A stretch of DNA of 64,000 nucleotides from Lapidilactobacillus bayanensis (GTDB taxonomy: Bacteria; Bacillota; Bacilli; Lactobacillales; Lactobacillaceae), in the NCBI RefSeq assembly GCF_003946695.1, contig NZ_RHOX01000002.1, positions 1-64,000 of the forward strand, given 5' to 3'. The notes below the pieces were generated by a model. The model ran no database searches. It was not told the origin of the DNA and saw nothing but the letters and a program-made list of their open reading frames with translations. How positions within the stretch are numbered: position 1 is the first letter of the stretch; each line of letters opens with the position of its first letter. This document shows, piece after piece, positions 10,537 to 19,328 of the stretch. A program made the position numbers and the translations under genes.

Positions 10537-11289
10537 CTAAAGTTCTGGTGATTGACCACTTGCTTCAACAAATTGATTAACAAAAGTTTCTAGCAAATAA
10601 ACCACCGGGACCTGAGTTGTCATGTTGGTGTGATTTTTAGTGCTTCGTTCTGGCATATAATAAGAAATTGTCAAATCAGCTAACTTGGTAATTGGCGAAT
10701 TTTCATGATTAGTAATCGCAATAATCTTTGCATGACGCTGTTTAAAATCAGCCACCTTAGCTAAGACGTTTTCGGTATTTCCGGAAACGGATAATGCGAC
10801 GACTAACGTTTCATCTAAATTATATTCACGAATAAACGCCGGACGAACAGGATCCGTCAACGCGAATGAAAAACCGCCAGCATTATTCAAAAAACGAGCG
10901 CCGTAGCTGGCGAGATTACCACTACTACCGATACCTACGAAAACAATAATTTTAGCAGCTAATGCCATCGCTACCCAGCGCGAAAGTTGTTCATCAAATT
11001 CATCACGAGAAACCTTAGTGAAGAAATCGGTCAATGGCGTGCTAATGTCATAGCTCGAGTAGGTTCGTTGCTCAGTTTGCAACTCATCGCGAATAACATA
11101 TTTCAATTCGGAGTAGCCACTTAAATTCATCTTTTGACAAAAACGACTAATCGTTGTCGTCGAAACATGTGCTTCTTTAGCTAATTGCCGAATCGTCAAT
11201 TGTTGAATCTTTTTAGGATGACTAATAATGTAGTTATAGACATCAAGTTCTAATTCGCTCAAACTTTTCAGATCAATATTGTGAAACAT
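10537..11289 (-). CDS. RpiR/MurR family transcriptional regulator
   Basis: An N-terminal RpiR-type helix-turn-helix (LTIRQLAKEAHVSTTTISRF, about residues 30-50) is followed by a SIS sugar-phosphate-binding domain (about 100-235), recognisable from FVGIGSSGNLASYGARFLNN and VALSVSGNTENVL. These regulators sense sugar phosphates and control sugar catabolism. The ATG at 11289 is chosen because upstream candidates run into the operator-like palindrome; an AGGAG lies about ten bases before it. It is upstream of and codirectional with the 6-phospho-beta-glucosidase gene, the likely target. Confidence 0.9.
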   Translation of the reverse strand: MFHNIDLKSLSELELDVYNYIISHPKKIQQLTIRQLAKEAHVSTTTISRFCQKMNLSGYSELKYVIRDELQTEQRTYSSYDISTPLTDFFTKVSRDEFDEQLSRWVAMALAAKIIVFVGIGSSGNLASYGARFLNNAGGFSFALTDPVRPAFIREYNLDETLVVALSVSGNTENVLAKVADFKQRHAKIIAITNHENSPITKLADLTISYYMPERSTKNHTNMTTQVPVVYLLETFVNQFVEASGQSPEL

Positions 11290-11315
11290 ACCCGCATCAC
11301 TCCTCTGCCCATATT

Positions 11316-11327
11316 GTAACATGTTTC
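11316..11327. promoter_or_regulatory. Operator-like palindrome at the rpiR-type promoter
   Basis: GTAACATGTTTC matches the two sites at 10488-10516 (consensus GAAACATGTTTC) and sits about 27 bases before the chosen start codon, a good position for autoregulation. Confidence 0.55.
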
Positions 11328-11340
11328 AGCCTTGATAAAA

Positions 11341-11692
11341 GTTAATTTCACCCGATCTTTTCAACGAAATTGTTATTGGCATTAGGCCGTGAGTAAACCT
11401 ACTTTTTTGCTAACTCAGGTGAATTAACATTTTAATTCACGATCCGCTGTTTTCTGTATTGCTTAGGAATTAAATTTTTAATAACGTTTGCTCCACCAAT
11501 GTCACTGTGATCCAACGGTCCGAATTTAAACATCTTAACGACGACCACTCTGTGCAGCTAAAAATCTGAGTAAACAGAATGTCCTAGTTGATCATCAAAT
11601 ACCATTCATTCTTTGCAAGTTCAACGACTAGCCTCGGTTCGTCTTTATTTTTGATCAAGATTGGCATACAATTAACCCACTAACACTTTTAT
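11341..11692. other. Intergenic stretch without recognised gene
   Basis: About 350 bases between the divergent rpiR-type gene and pepD. No open frame with a ribosome site, no strong hairpin and no repeat family member was seen. TACAAT near 11669 could be a -10 element for pepD, but its -35 match is weak. Confidence 0.4.
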
Positions 11693-11706
11693 AAGGAATG
11701 ATAGTT

Positions 11707-13116
11707 ATGACAAAACGTTTCAAAGGTTCTTGTACTACAATTTTGGTCGGCAAAGCTGCCACGATTGACGGTTCAACATTGATCGCCCGGAATGAAGACG
11801 GCCCCGGCCCACTCGATCCAGAAAAATTCGTCGTCGTTAACCCCGAGGACCAACCTAAGCACTATCAATCAGTTTTAAGCCCAGTAGAGATGGACTTACC
11901 TGATCATCCCTTACGTTATACTTCAACTCCTGAAGCCGATGGTTCTAACGGTATTTGGGCTGCTGCTGGTATTAACGCCAATAACGTCGCCATGACTGCG
12001 ACCGAGACCATCACCACCAATTCACGCATTCTTGGCGTTGATCCTTTAACCGACGACGGTATTGGCGAAGAAGATTTCGTCGTGATAACGTTGCCGTATA
12101 TTAATTCGGCCCGCGAAGGTGTCCAACGTTTAGGTTCATTGTTAGAAAAATACGGCACTTATGAAACTAACGGAATTTGCTTCTCCGATCAAGATGAGGT
12201 TTGGTATTTTGAATCCATCGCCGGACATCATTGGGCAGCAATTCGCGTTCCTGACGACGCTTACGTTATCGCGCCAAATCGGTTCAACATTACAGAATTT
12301 GATTTTAATTCTGACGACACAATGTGCTCTACCGACTTACCAGAATTAATCGAGAAATATCATTTGAATCCTGACCGCGATCAAGTTAATTTACGGCATA
12401 TTTTTGGCAGTGCCACGATTAAAGATACGCGCTACAATAATCCTCGCGCATGGTACGGCCAGAAATACTTCAACCCTGAATTTACAACTACACCATTTGA
12501 TCAAGATTTGCCCTTTATTTGCCGCACTAATAAGAAAATCAGCGTTGAAGATGTTAAATTCGTTTTAAGTTCTCATTATCAAAATACTATTTATGATGCC
12601 TATGGTTCATTAGGTACTGAAGCTGAGAAGAAGTTATTACGGCCAATCGGAATTAATCGCAACCAAGAATTACACATTTTACAAATTCGTAACGACGTTC
12701 CTGCGGAAATTGCCGGTATTCACTGGCTGGCCTTTGGTCCGAATACTTTTAACGCAGTCGTTCCATTCTATGCCAACGTGACCGATACACCAGAAAATTA
12801 TAAGAACACAAAGCCAGAATTAAATCCTAATAATATTTATTGGTTAACTAATATTATGGCTTTGATTGGTGACAGCGACTTCGACTTGTACGAAGATGAA
12901 GAAAATATCTTTGAACAAAACACCGTTGCTGCTTGCCGGCACTTACAGATTGAGGCTGACCAAAAATATCAGGCGCATGATGACATTCAAGCTTACCTAG
13001 GCGAAATCAATAATAAGATGGCAGACTTATATCAACGAAATGCCAACACCTTATTAGGTCAAATGTTAGCTTTTGGCGAACCAAAGATGAATTTACAATA
13101 TCAATTACACGATTAA
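11707..13116 (+). CDS. pepD: C69 family dipeptidase (PepD)
   Basis: An intracellular dipeptidase of the N-terminal nucleophile (Ntn) hydrolase fold. AAGGA lies nine bases before the ATG at 11707, favoured over the ATG at 11698 that directly abuts it. That start gives 469 residues and places the expected catalytic cysteine at position 9 ([16 protein letters not shown]), where C69 enzymes expose it after removing a short propeptide. [23 protein letters not shown] and the tail fit the family. It supplies amino acids from peptides, consistent with the Opp system further on. A terminator follows directly. Confidence 0.93.
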   Translation: MTKRFKGSCTTILVGKAATIDGSTLIARNEDGPGPLDPEKFVVVNPEDQPKHYQSVLSPVEMDLPDHPLRYTSTPEADGSNGIWAAAGINANNVAMTATETITTNSRILGVDPLTDDGIGEEDFVVITLPYINSAREGVQRLGSLLEKYGTYETNGICFSDQDEVWYFESIAGHHWAAIRVPDDAYVIAPNRFNITEFDFNSDDTMCSTDLPELIEKYHLNPDRDQVNLRHIFGSATIKDTRYNNPRAWYGQKYFNPEFTTTPFDQDLPFICRTNKKISVEDVKFVLSSHYQNTIYDAYGSLGTEAEKKLLRPIGINRNQELHILQIRNDVPAEIAGIHWLAFGPNTFNAVVPFYANVTDTPENYKNTKPELNPNNIYWLTNIMALIGDSDFDLYEDEENIFEQNTVAACRHLQIEADQKYQAHDDIQAYLGEINNKMADLYQRNANTLLGQMLAFGEPKMNLQYQLHD

Positions 13117-13137
13117 TTAATTAATTATTAATCACCA

Positions 13138-13173
13138 GTGTGGCCGCAATTAAATTTGTTGCCACACTTTTTT
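13138..13173 (+). terminator. Intrinsic terminator of pepD
   Basis: GTGTGGC and GCCACAC pair around a 16-base loop and are followed by TTTTTT. Confidence 0.85.
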
Positions 13174-13212
13174 AATACCTTCTTTGTGTTCTTTAAATAG
13201 CATCGTGAAGTT

Positions 13213-13704
13213 AAAACTGTTTCGTTGTGGTTCTCCGCGTTTGTGTAAAGGTTGTTTACGGAACGTGACGCGTTGTCGTGGCGGCGAAGAAATACGTAAC
13301 GCTGGAACGTAGTGGGCATTGCTTGAAGCCAATTTTTGCAAAATTGTCTCCAAGACAAGCCTTATTGTAGGTGATAAATCACCAACAATAATTTCACTAC
13401 TGAGCGGTATTTCTTCGCCGCCACTAATCTAACTAGAGGGCAACCTTTGCGCAAGCGCTGAATTGACGAGTGGTTAAACTACCTTCTAATTTTGGAAGCA
13501 CAAATTTACTATTAAATCACACCAACACATCTCTTTACTCAGTGCCGGAGGGAAATCGCGGTCAGCTGTGAAATTCTCGTTGGCGATTTATCGCTTACGA
13601 GAAGGCCGAGCTTTAAGACAAATTTATTTGGCTTAAAGTCGAGCCCACAGCGTTCCACCAGCGTATTTTCCGTAGGCACGAAGAAACGCTAGCATAATAG
13701 TTCT
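13213..13704 (+). repeat. Full-length ~492-bp interspersed hairpin repeat
   Basis: Starts AAAACTGTTTCGTTGTGG and ends with the inverted end ATAGTTCT. Inside are GCGTTTGTGTAAAGG, a second inverted copy GCAACCTTTGCGCAAGCGC, the hairpin GGTGATAAATCACC flanked by TTATTGT/ACAATAA, and CTCGTTGGCGATTTATCGCT closing with ACGAG. Compared with other copies, stem bases change in pairs. It lies between the pepD terminator and the MFS gene, and the ~260 bases after it hold nothing recognised. Confidence 0.8.
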
Positions 13705-13966
13705 AGGATTTACTACTAGCATCAGAACGCATAACTAGTCATTCTGCCACTGCAATTAACTCATACTATTTCTCAGCAAAATAATTGACATCACTTACAC
13801 AAGGTCTAAAATTATTCTTATATCAAGTATAAAAATTCAGGTCTTTTCGATTATCGGCAGCATCGTTTTTCACGCTTATTTCGCCATTATCAATGCCGTA
13901 CACGACGATTAACATGAAGGTAGACTCATTGATCGATTTTCCCCAGATCTCAAGGTAGGGATCATT

Positions 13967-15214
13967 ATGGACGTTTTACGCAGTACTTTTTCATCGCTTC
14001 GTTCTAAAAATTTCAGATACTTCTGGATTGGTCAATGTGTCTCGGTCATGGGTACTTGGGTTCAGCGAACCGCCCAGACCTGGCTCGTTTACGAAATGAC
14101 GAAGTCAGCTTTTCTAGTCGGCCTATTGTCTGCTTGTCAATTTGCACCAATTCTAATGTTCACCTTAGTCGCTGGTTCATTAATTGACCGCTATCCCAAG
14201 CGCCGTATTTTAATGATTACCCAAGCTGGTTTCTTAATCCTAGGTGTCATTATGACCGCACTTGTTTATTTGAAAATTGTCCAGTACTGGCAAGTTTTAT
14301 TAATCGCTGTTGGCTACGGTATTCTCCAGAGCTTCGATACCCCCACTCGACAATCTTTTGTTGTCGAATTGGTTGGCCATAAGGATTTAATGAATGGCAT
14401 CTCCTTAAACTCCACCGTTTTTAATCTAGCAAAAATCGCCGGACCTTCCTTAGCTGGTTTGTTGATGGTTAAATTCAGCGTTGGTTTTTGTTTCTTAGTT
14501 GATGCCATTAGTTATCTCGCCGTTTTACTTGGTCTGTTCTTGATTAAGCAGGAACATGCTGTGGCAAGTCACTCTCATAGACGAATTTGGAACGATGTCA
14601 AAGACGGTTTATCTTATGTTTGGTCGCATGCAGAAATTCGCTTAAGCGCGGAATTAATGATTGTCATCTGTACCTTAAATTACAACAACAACGTGATTAT
14701 CCCTATTTATGCCAAAACTGTTCTCCATTCCGGCGCCCAAGTTTACGCTAACCTACTCTCCGCCACCGGAATTGGTTCGTTAATCGCTGCGTTTCTAATG
14801 AGTTATTTAGCCCGGTTCGGATTACAACGGAATATTTACTTAATGGTTGGTATTAGTACGGCCATTCTGCAAGCCTTGATGATTTTCGTTCATAGTTACG
14901 GTCTGGCGATGATTGTGATGGTGGCCGTGGGTTTTTGTAACATGATTTTCCTTAACCAATCCAATGCGTCGTTCCAATTTGATATTCCCAATGAATTGCG
15001 TGGTCGCGTTATGAGCGTTTATGTTTTGCTCAATCAAGGAACCACCCCCATCGGCAGCCTATACGTCGGTGGCATTATGGATGTTGCCACAGGCCTTTGG
15101 GGGTTCCCAGCTTGCGGTATCCTCGCTTTAATTTTACTGGTTCCCATCCTTTTGACGCATCAGCCAACAGTCCGCAAATGGCTTCATTCTAATAACACCA
15201 GCTTCTCTCACTAA
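13967..15214 (+). CDS. MFS transporter, EntS-like exporter family
   Basis: A 415-residue protein with twelve predicted membrane segments. The N-terminus LRSKNFRYFWIGQCVSVMGT WVQRTAQ is typical of the MFS_3 (enterobactin exporter-like) family. The loop after helix 2 contains GSLIDRYPKRRILM, a good match to the MFS A-motif, and a second loop carries RGRVMSVY. It probably exports a small molecule or drug; the substrate is unknown. AGGTAGG precedes the ATG. Single gene with its own upstream region. Confidence 0.85.
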   Translation: MDVLRSTFSSLRSKNFRYFWIGQCVSVMGTWVQRTAQTWLVYEMTKSAFLVGLLSACQFAPILMFTLVAGSLIDRYPKRRILMITQAGFLILGVIMTALVYLKIVQYWQVLLIAVGYGILQSFDTPTRQSFVVELVGHKDLMNGISLNSTVFNLAKIAGPSLAGLLMVKFSVGFCFLVDAISYLAVLLGLFLIKQEHAVASHSHRRIWNDVKDGLSYVWSHAEIRLSAELMIVICTLNYNNNVIIPIYAKTVLHSGAQVYANLLSATGIGSLIAAFLMSYLARFGLQRNIYLMVGISTAILQALMIFVHSYGLAMIVMVAVGFCNMIFLNQSNASFQFDIPNELRGRVMSVYVLLNQGTTPIGSLYVGGIMDVATGLWGFPACGILALILLVPILLTHQPTVRKWLHSNNTSFSH

Positions 15215-15295
15215 CTATTAACTATTTTCTTCGTTTTACCCCTTAATTCAGCTATACTAAATGTAAATTAGCCTTGCCGATTAGAGGTGCTTTAT

Positions 15296-16414
15296 TTGAA
15301 AAATATTATTAATTACGTTGAGAAATATGGCCAGCAAACTTTTGCAGAATTGCCGTTCAATGAATTGGACGGTACTATTTTAGCCCAGTTGGCTTATTTT
15401 GATTACACAATTCTTGAGCAGCAACCCAGCTTTAAATTTGTACGAATCACGAGCCAAGCACTCCTTAATCAAGCCTGCGCCGAAACGTGGAATCCCAACG
15501 CTAATTTTCAACTAATTCAAACACTGCAAAAAAGTCGGCGTTACCAAAATTTGAAATGGCATAATTGGGAAACCAAAACCAATGTCAAAGCTGAGGAGCA
15601 ATTTAGTGCTGTAACGCTTGAGTTTGCGCCGAAGCAATATTTTGTTGCCTTTCGCGGTACCACTTCAACGCTCGTCGATTGGAAAGAAGACTTCAACATG
15701 ACTTTCCTCGAGACAATTCCCTCGCAAAAAGCGGCCCTACACTATTACCAGCGCATGACTCATTTACATCCTGGTCGTTTCTACGTTGGTGGTCATTCTA
15801 AGGGTGGTAACTTAGCAACTTACACCGCAATTCATAGTCAAGGAATGGCACAACAAGTTCTAAAAGGTGCTTATAGCATTGACGGACCCGGTTTAAAAAC
15901 ACCACTCCCCCTAAACATTAAAGCAAAAATTCATAAATATATTCCTGAAGCATCAATTATCGGTTTGTTATTGGAACCAGAAGATAATTATCAAGTTGTG
16001 AAAAGCAGCGGTACCGGCATTAAGCAACATGACCCCTATACATGGCAAATAAAAGGGCAGCACTTCCAATTGATTGCTACACCCAACGAGTTATCCCAAT
16101 TTACGCAACATACTGTTGCCAATTGGTTAACAAGCCTTGATGATGATACGAAGCAAGAATTTCTGGATTCTCTATACACAATTTTGAAAAATATCGATGC
16201 CGATCAAATTAACGACGTTCATCAGAATTGGACCACACTAATTAAACTATTAGCCCCAGAAGTTCTTAATTCCAAACACGAAACGAAACAACAATGGCGC
16301 TTCGTTACTAACAAACTATTAAATTCAATCATTGGCGAAGCTAAACTTGTAATCAATGAGAAACGGCCCCATCCGAACTTGAAACTTCCCCATGACAATC
16401 GACGAAAAAAATAG
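15296..16414 (+). CDS. DUF2974-type alpha/beta hydrolase (lipase-like)
   Basis: 372 residues from a TTG start; GAGGTG lies six bases before it. The nucleophile elbow FYVGGHSKGGNLATYTA (about 165) is a lipase-class GxSxGG motif, preceded by FVAFRGTTSTLVDWKEDF, which resembles the oxyanion region of class 3 lipases. These features match the Mbeg1-like DUF2974 family of uncharacterised cytoplasmic hydrolases common in Firmicutes. No signal peptide. The gene is followed by a strong bidirectional terminator. Confidence 0.8.
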   Translation: MKNIINYVEKYGQQTFAELPFNELDGTILAQLAYFDYTILEQQPSFKFVRITSQALLNQACAETWNPNANFQLIQTLQKSRRYQNLKWHNWETKTNVKAEEQFSAVTLEFAPKQYFVAFRGTTSTLVDWKEDFNMTFLETIPSQKAALHYYQRMTHLHPGRFYVGGHSKGGNLATYTAIHSQGMAQQVLKGAYSIDGPGLKTPLPLNIKAKIHKYIPEASIIGLLLEPEDNYQVVKSSGTGIKQHDPYTWQIKGQHFQLIATPNELSQFTQHTVANWLTSLDDDTKQEFLDSLYTILKNIDADQINDVHQNWTTLIKLLAPEVLNSKHETKQQWRFVTNKLLNSIIGEAKLVINEKRPHPNLKLPHDNRRKK

Positions 16415-16468
16415 GAACCAATAAACTGTAAAAATCGAACAAAGTTTAAATTGATATTGTACATTACC

Positions 16469-16514
16469 AAAACTAGCGGCTAAACCCACAGATGGATTTA
16501 GCCGCTAGTTTTTT
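16469..16514. terminator. Bidirectional intrinsic terminator
   Basis: AAAACTAGCGGCTAAA pairs perfectly with TTTAGCCGCTAGTTTT around a short loop, between convergent genes. Confidence 0.9.
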
Positions 16515-16591
16515 AATCATCGTTGTTAAGTTTTGTTACTTAGCTCATTTTTGGCAATCTTTTAGTATTTCATTGATTAACCAACAAATTT

Positions 16592-17710
16592 CTAATAGCG
16601 CAAAATTGCCAATAGACTTCTTGAACCAGGCACAAATTTCTGCTCTAAAATGTGCGCCTCACCTTTATTTTGCAAAGCATTAATCGCCATTGTGTTTAAT
16701 ATTTGACGCCGATCATATTCGGCGTCAGGATCTTCTCCATAACCATCAACTAAGTTCGAAGTGGCAATAAATAAATTAGCCACTTTACCTTCCTCAGAAG
16801 CAGGAACGATGTCACCAAGTTGGTCGATAAATTTTCTATCCAATGCGTTTTGGTAAGCTGCTGCTTCTTTTTCAGATAACTGTTGGGCAATTTCTGGAAT
16901 GACCCGACTGCCAATTTCACTATCGGTCAAAGTTGACGGTGAAATATCAATTGCTGCATCTGTACTGAAAAAATCGACCTTAGCATATTTTTCGAACATC
17001 GCCTGATTTTCTGGTAAGGCAAATAAATACAACGGATAACCAGCATCATTATTTAAGTCTTCACGTAAGAAAGTCCCAACTGCCTGATAATAGTTCTTCC
17101 AATCGATTGTTACTTCTTCATCTTTAGTGTTAACACCATGATAAGTGACGCCTTCTTTAGTGCCATTGCGTCTACCCTGTGACGTATAACTAATATCACC
17201 GCTCCGCTTTTCTTCACCTAAAGCTGTTGGCACATCAATTGGTGCATCCGCTGGCAAATCAACCGCACTAATTTGCTCATTGTCCACGAAATACAATTTC
17301 ATTGAGTTACGGTTTAGAGCTAACAAGTAGTAGGTGTAATTAAATTGTGAATTACGAATCGCCGCTAATAAATATGGCGTGTCACCAACATAATATTGAT
17401 CGTCAGTATGGATACTTAAATAATGAACCAACGTTTGATCCTCTGTTAAAAAGATTGCGACACTAGCCGCGTCATTGCGCCAGAATAATTGGTCCGCCAA
17501 CAATGCATCAATCTTAGCTTGGTAACCATCCCATTGGCGATCTGGATATTTCTTCAGGAAACGCCGCTTCGCCTCTCTAGCAAAATTTTTCAATTTAAGT
17601 TGTGCTTTTTCCACACCCTGATGGTCCGCGGGAGTGTTAAGCATCATTGTTACAAAAGGTCCGGTTGCTACTGTGAGTTGTGCTAATAATTCTCTGCCTG
17701 CTTTTGTCAT
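16592..17710 (-). CDS. baeRF-type (bacterial release factor 1-like) protein
   Basis: A 372-residue soluble protein; AGGAGG is nine bases before the ATG at 17710. Its architecture fits the bacterial eRF1-like families: an N-terminal domain, a central mixed domain with YYLLALNRNSMKLYF (about 130), and a C-terminal segment near GKVANLFIATSNLVDG resembling the Pelota/eRF1 C-domain. The sequence GRRNGTKEGVTYHG in the middle sits where the eRF1 family has variable loops; no GGQ tripeptide is present, so peptidyl-tRNA hydrolysis by the classic mechanism is unlikely. A ribosome-associated role is an inference from family. Confidence 0.65.
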   Translation of the reverse strand: MTKAGRELLAQLTVATGPFVTMMLNTPADHQGVEKAQLKLKNFAREAKRRFLKKYPDRQWDGYQAKIDALLADQLFWRNDAASVAIFLTEDQTLVHYLSIHTDDQYYVGDTPYLLAAIRNSQFNYTYYLLALNRNSMKLYFVDNEQISAVDLPADAPIDVPTALGEEKRSGDISYTSQGRRNGTKEGVTYHGVNTKDEEVTIDWKNYYQAVGTFLREDLNNDAGYPLYLFALPENQAMFEKYAKVDFFSTDAAIDISPSTLTDSEIGSRVIPEIAQQLSEKEAAAYQNALDRKFIDQLGDIVPASEEGKVANLFIATSNLVDGYGEDPDAEYDRRQILNTMAINALQNKGEAHILEQKFVPGSRSLLAILRY

Positions 17711-17842
17711 AAGCAATTTCCTCCTATTGGTAACGATTCAGATGATGGCGCAAACTTGTAATGGCAATACATTACACTAACCAAAGTTTAACACGCTCAC
17801 ATTTTTCACAAAAGAAATACGATTAGGAGAAGAAACAGTTGT

Positions 17843-18170
17843 TCAGCAGTTTGAAAAAAATCTGGCTAGCCGCGCAAATTGGCTTATCCGAAATAGTTGC
17901 ATTCGATATTCTTTAGATAAAAACTCATCATCGAAATAATAGTAAACAAGTAACCAATCAGGCTTGGTGAAAAGCTCATGTATGACGGTATTGCTGATAT
18001 AGTCATGGAGAGCAGATGGTCGTTCATTCTCTTCGGTAAATCAGCACCATTTAAGAGCAAATCTAGAACTCCTTCAAAATCTTTCGACTGATAACGCCCA
18101 CCTTGAATTTTAGTTGTGACTTTAAAAGGTAACTCGTCTTGTATGATAATCTGGCGATCGATAGAGTAAA
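17843..18170 (-). pseudogene. Decayed YafQ-type toxin gene
   Basis: On the minus strand, one frame reads FKVTTKIQGGRYQSKDFEGV then LDLLLNGADLPKRMN, and a shifted frame continues with HELFTKPDWLLVYYYFDDE and LFRISQFARLA before a TGA. This aligns by eye with YafQ/RelE-superfamily toxins: LxxLxxGxxLPxxYxDH, then the catalytic-region PDWLLIY and the LxRTGxHSxLF ending. No start codon is available upstream in frame, the middle is frameshifted, and an extra FLSKEYRMQ near the end corresponds to a 27-base sequence found three more times at 18977-19141. No antitoxin partner is seen. Confidence 0.6.
17898..17924 (-). repeat. Isolated copy of the 27-base CRISPR-like repeat core
   Basis: Matches the repeat at 18981-19007 in 26 of 27 bases (core ATTCGATATTCTTTAGATAA on the plus strand). 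It lies within the decayed toxin frame, about 1.05 kb from the other three copies, with yefM-yoeB between. Confidence 0.6.
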
Positions 18171-18256
18171 TTCACTGCGTCCATAAAGAACACGTTTTTT
18201 TGTTCCCCTTAAAAATCACGTGACACGGATAATTGACGGTTGCTGAGATGTATCGC

Positions 18257-18285
18257 TTGAATTAACGTACAGGATACTGTACGAT
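18257..18285 (+). promoter_or_regulatory. yefM-yoeB promoter and operator
   Basis: TTGAAT (18257-18262), a 17-base spacer and TACGAT (18280-18285) form a plausible promoter. It is overlapped by the perfect inverted repeat CGTACAG-GATA-CTGTACG (18266-18283). YefM proteins bind palindromes built around TGTACA, so this is a good autoregulatory operator candidate. Confidence 0.6.
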
Positions 18286-18322
18286 AACGCTATGAGATTA
18301 AAAGATAGAAAGGGTGTTGTTG

Positions 18323-18595
18323 ATGGAAGCAGTAGGTTATACTAATTTTCGCAATAATTTGAAGAAATACATTAAACAAGTTAATGATGACGCGGATACG
18401 TTAGTCATCACGAGTAATAGTGACCCCGATGAACAAGCAGTGTTGATGAGTAAACGCGACTATGATGCTATGAAAGAGACCATGTATATCATGAATAACC
18501 CGTCATTGGTTAGCAAAATCAGACAGGGACTAAAACAGATTGATGAGCATAAAACACAAGTGCACGAGCTGTTAACGGATTACAGCGATGATTAA
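18323..18595 (+). CDS. yefM: YefM-type antitoxin (Phd/YefM family)
   Basis: A 90-residue protein whose N-terminus VGYTNFRNNLKKYIKQVNDD and following DTLVITSNSDPDEQAVLMSK match the Phd/YefM DNA-binding and dimerisation fold. The C-terminus, rich in acidic and polar residues, is the part that neutralises the toxin. It neutralises YoeB and represses the operon. The ATG at 18323 is chosen because AAAGGG lies eight bases upstream. It overlaps the toxin gene by eight bases. Confidence 0.92.
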   Translation: MEAVGYTNFRNNLKKYIKQVNDDADTLVITSNSDPDEQAVLMSKRDYDAMKETMYIMNNPSLVSKIRQGLKQIDEHKTQVHELLTDYSDD

Positions 18596-18848
18596 GGCGT
18601 TCACTGACAGAGGGTGGACTGATTATGAATATTGGCATAATCAAAACGATAAAGTTGCAATTAAACGGATTAATAAGCTGATTAATAATATTGAGAGCAC
18701 ACCGTTTGAGAGCTTAGGTAAACCGGAGCCTTTAAAATATGAATTCTCCGGTGCATGGTCACGCCGTATAACAGATGAGCACCGACTTATTTACAAAGTA
18801 GAAAATGATGTGATTTATATTATTTCTTGTCGCAATCACTATGAATAA
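18588..18848 (+). CDS. yoeB: YoeB-type toxin, ribosome-dependent mRNA interferase
   Basis: An 86-residue RelE-superfamily toxin that cleaves mRNA in the ribosomal A site. FTDRGWTDYEYWHNQNDKVA and SGAWSRRITDEHRLIYKVEN are hallmark YoeB sequences. The C-terminal His-Tyr pair (RNHYE) and the arginine in SRRITDEHRL are the known active-site elements, so the protein looks intact. It has little Shine-Dalgarno sequence of its own and is probably translated by coupling to yefM. Confidence 0.93.
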   Translation: MIKAFTDRGWTDYEYWHNQNDKVAIKRINKLINNIESTPFESLGKPEPLKYEFSGAWSRRITDEHRLIYKVENDVIYIISCRNHYE

Positions 18849-18866
18849 TATTATATTAGAGTACGA

Positions 18867-18917
18867 AAACCGACCCTTCAAGAACTGATAATCCAGTTTT
18901 TAGAGGGTCGGTTTTTG
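18867..18917 (+). terminator. Intrinsic terminator of yefM-yoeB
   Basis: AAAACCGACCCT and AGGGTCGGTTTTT pair with an inner AACTG.../...CAGTT extension, 18 bases after the toxin stop codon. Confidence 0.88.
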
Positions 18918-18976
18918 TTTGATTAATTAAATATTTCATCGCGCTGTCAGCGTTATTAAAACGAATGTAGTCATTG

Positions 18977-19141
18977 CTTTTACATTCGATATTCTTTAGA
19001 TAAAAACCCGACAACTTGAATGAGTAATAACGCCGCTGGAACGAATTTACATTCAATACTCTTTAGATAAAAACGACAACCAAGACATCTGCGTCGGTGT
19101 AGAAGCCATAAATTTACATTCAATACTCTTTAGATAAAAAC
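18977..19141 (-). CRISPR. Three CRISPR-like repeats with exact 67-base period
   Basis: Repeats at 18977-19007, 19044-19074 and 19111-19141 (31 bases; minus-strand form begins GTTTTTATCTAAAGAGTATT). The last two are identical, the first differs at a few positions as terminal repeats often do. The two 36-base spacers are unrelated to each other. Constant period, unique spacers and a degenerate end repeat fit a very short or relic array. No cas gene is in the window and only two spacers exist, so a non-CRISPR repeat remains possible. Confidence 0.5.
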
Positions 19142-19210
19142 CCCTACATGTAATTTTACGCATGATTACGGACTCTTTACGGCTAAATCTGTCAATCTAA
19201 CTTAAAAAAC

Positions 19211-19258
19211 TAAAAAAATAGAATAAAAATTGTTTCAAATTCTACAATCTTTATTCTA
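19211..19258 (-). terminator. Intrinsic terminator of the serine dehydratase operon
   Basis: Read on the minus strand, TAGAATAAAGATTGT pairs with ACAATTTTTATTCTA and is followed by TTTTTTT. Confidence 0.75.
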
Positions 19259-19274
19259 GCAGTCTTGCACCCAC

Positions 19275-19324
19275 CTGTCGATCTCCTAGGAAAACAACGT
19301 TATCCTATATCGACAGATTTTTTA
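19275..19324. other. Hairpin next to the sdaAA stop codon
   Basis: CTGTCGAT and ATCGACAG form the base, with TCCTAGGA and TATCCTATA opposed inside, then ATTTTTTAA on the plus strand. It has the form of a plus-strand terminator, but no plus-strand gene needing one is close after yoeB, which already has its own. Confidence 0.45.
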
Positions 19325-19328
19325 ATGA

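Noticed and set aside
17843-18170. Cas gene remnant next to the CRISPR-like repeats
   Set aside because: The readable sequence (NGADLPKRMN, KPDWLLVY) matches YafQ/RelE toxins and not a Cas protein.
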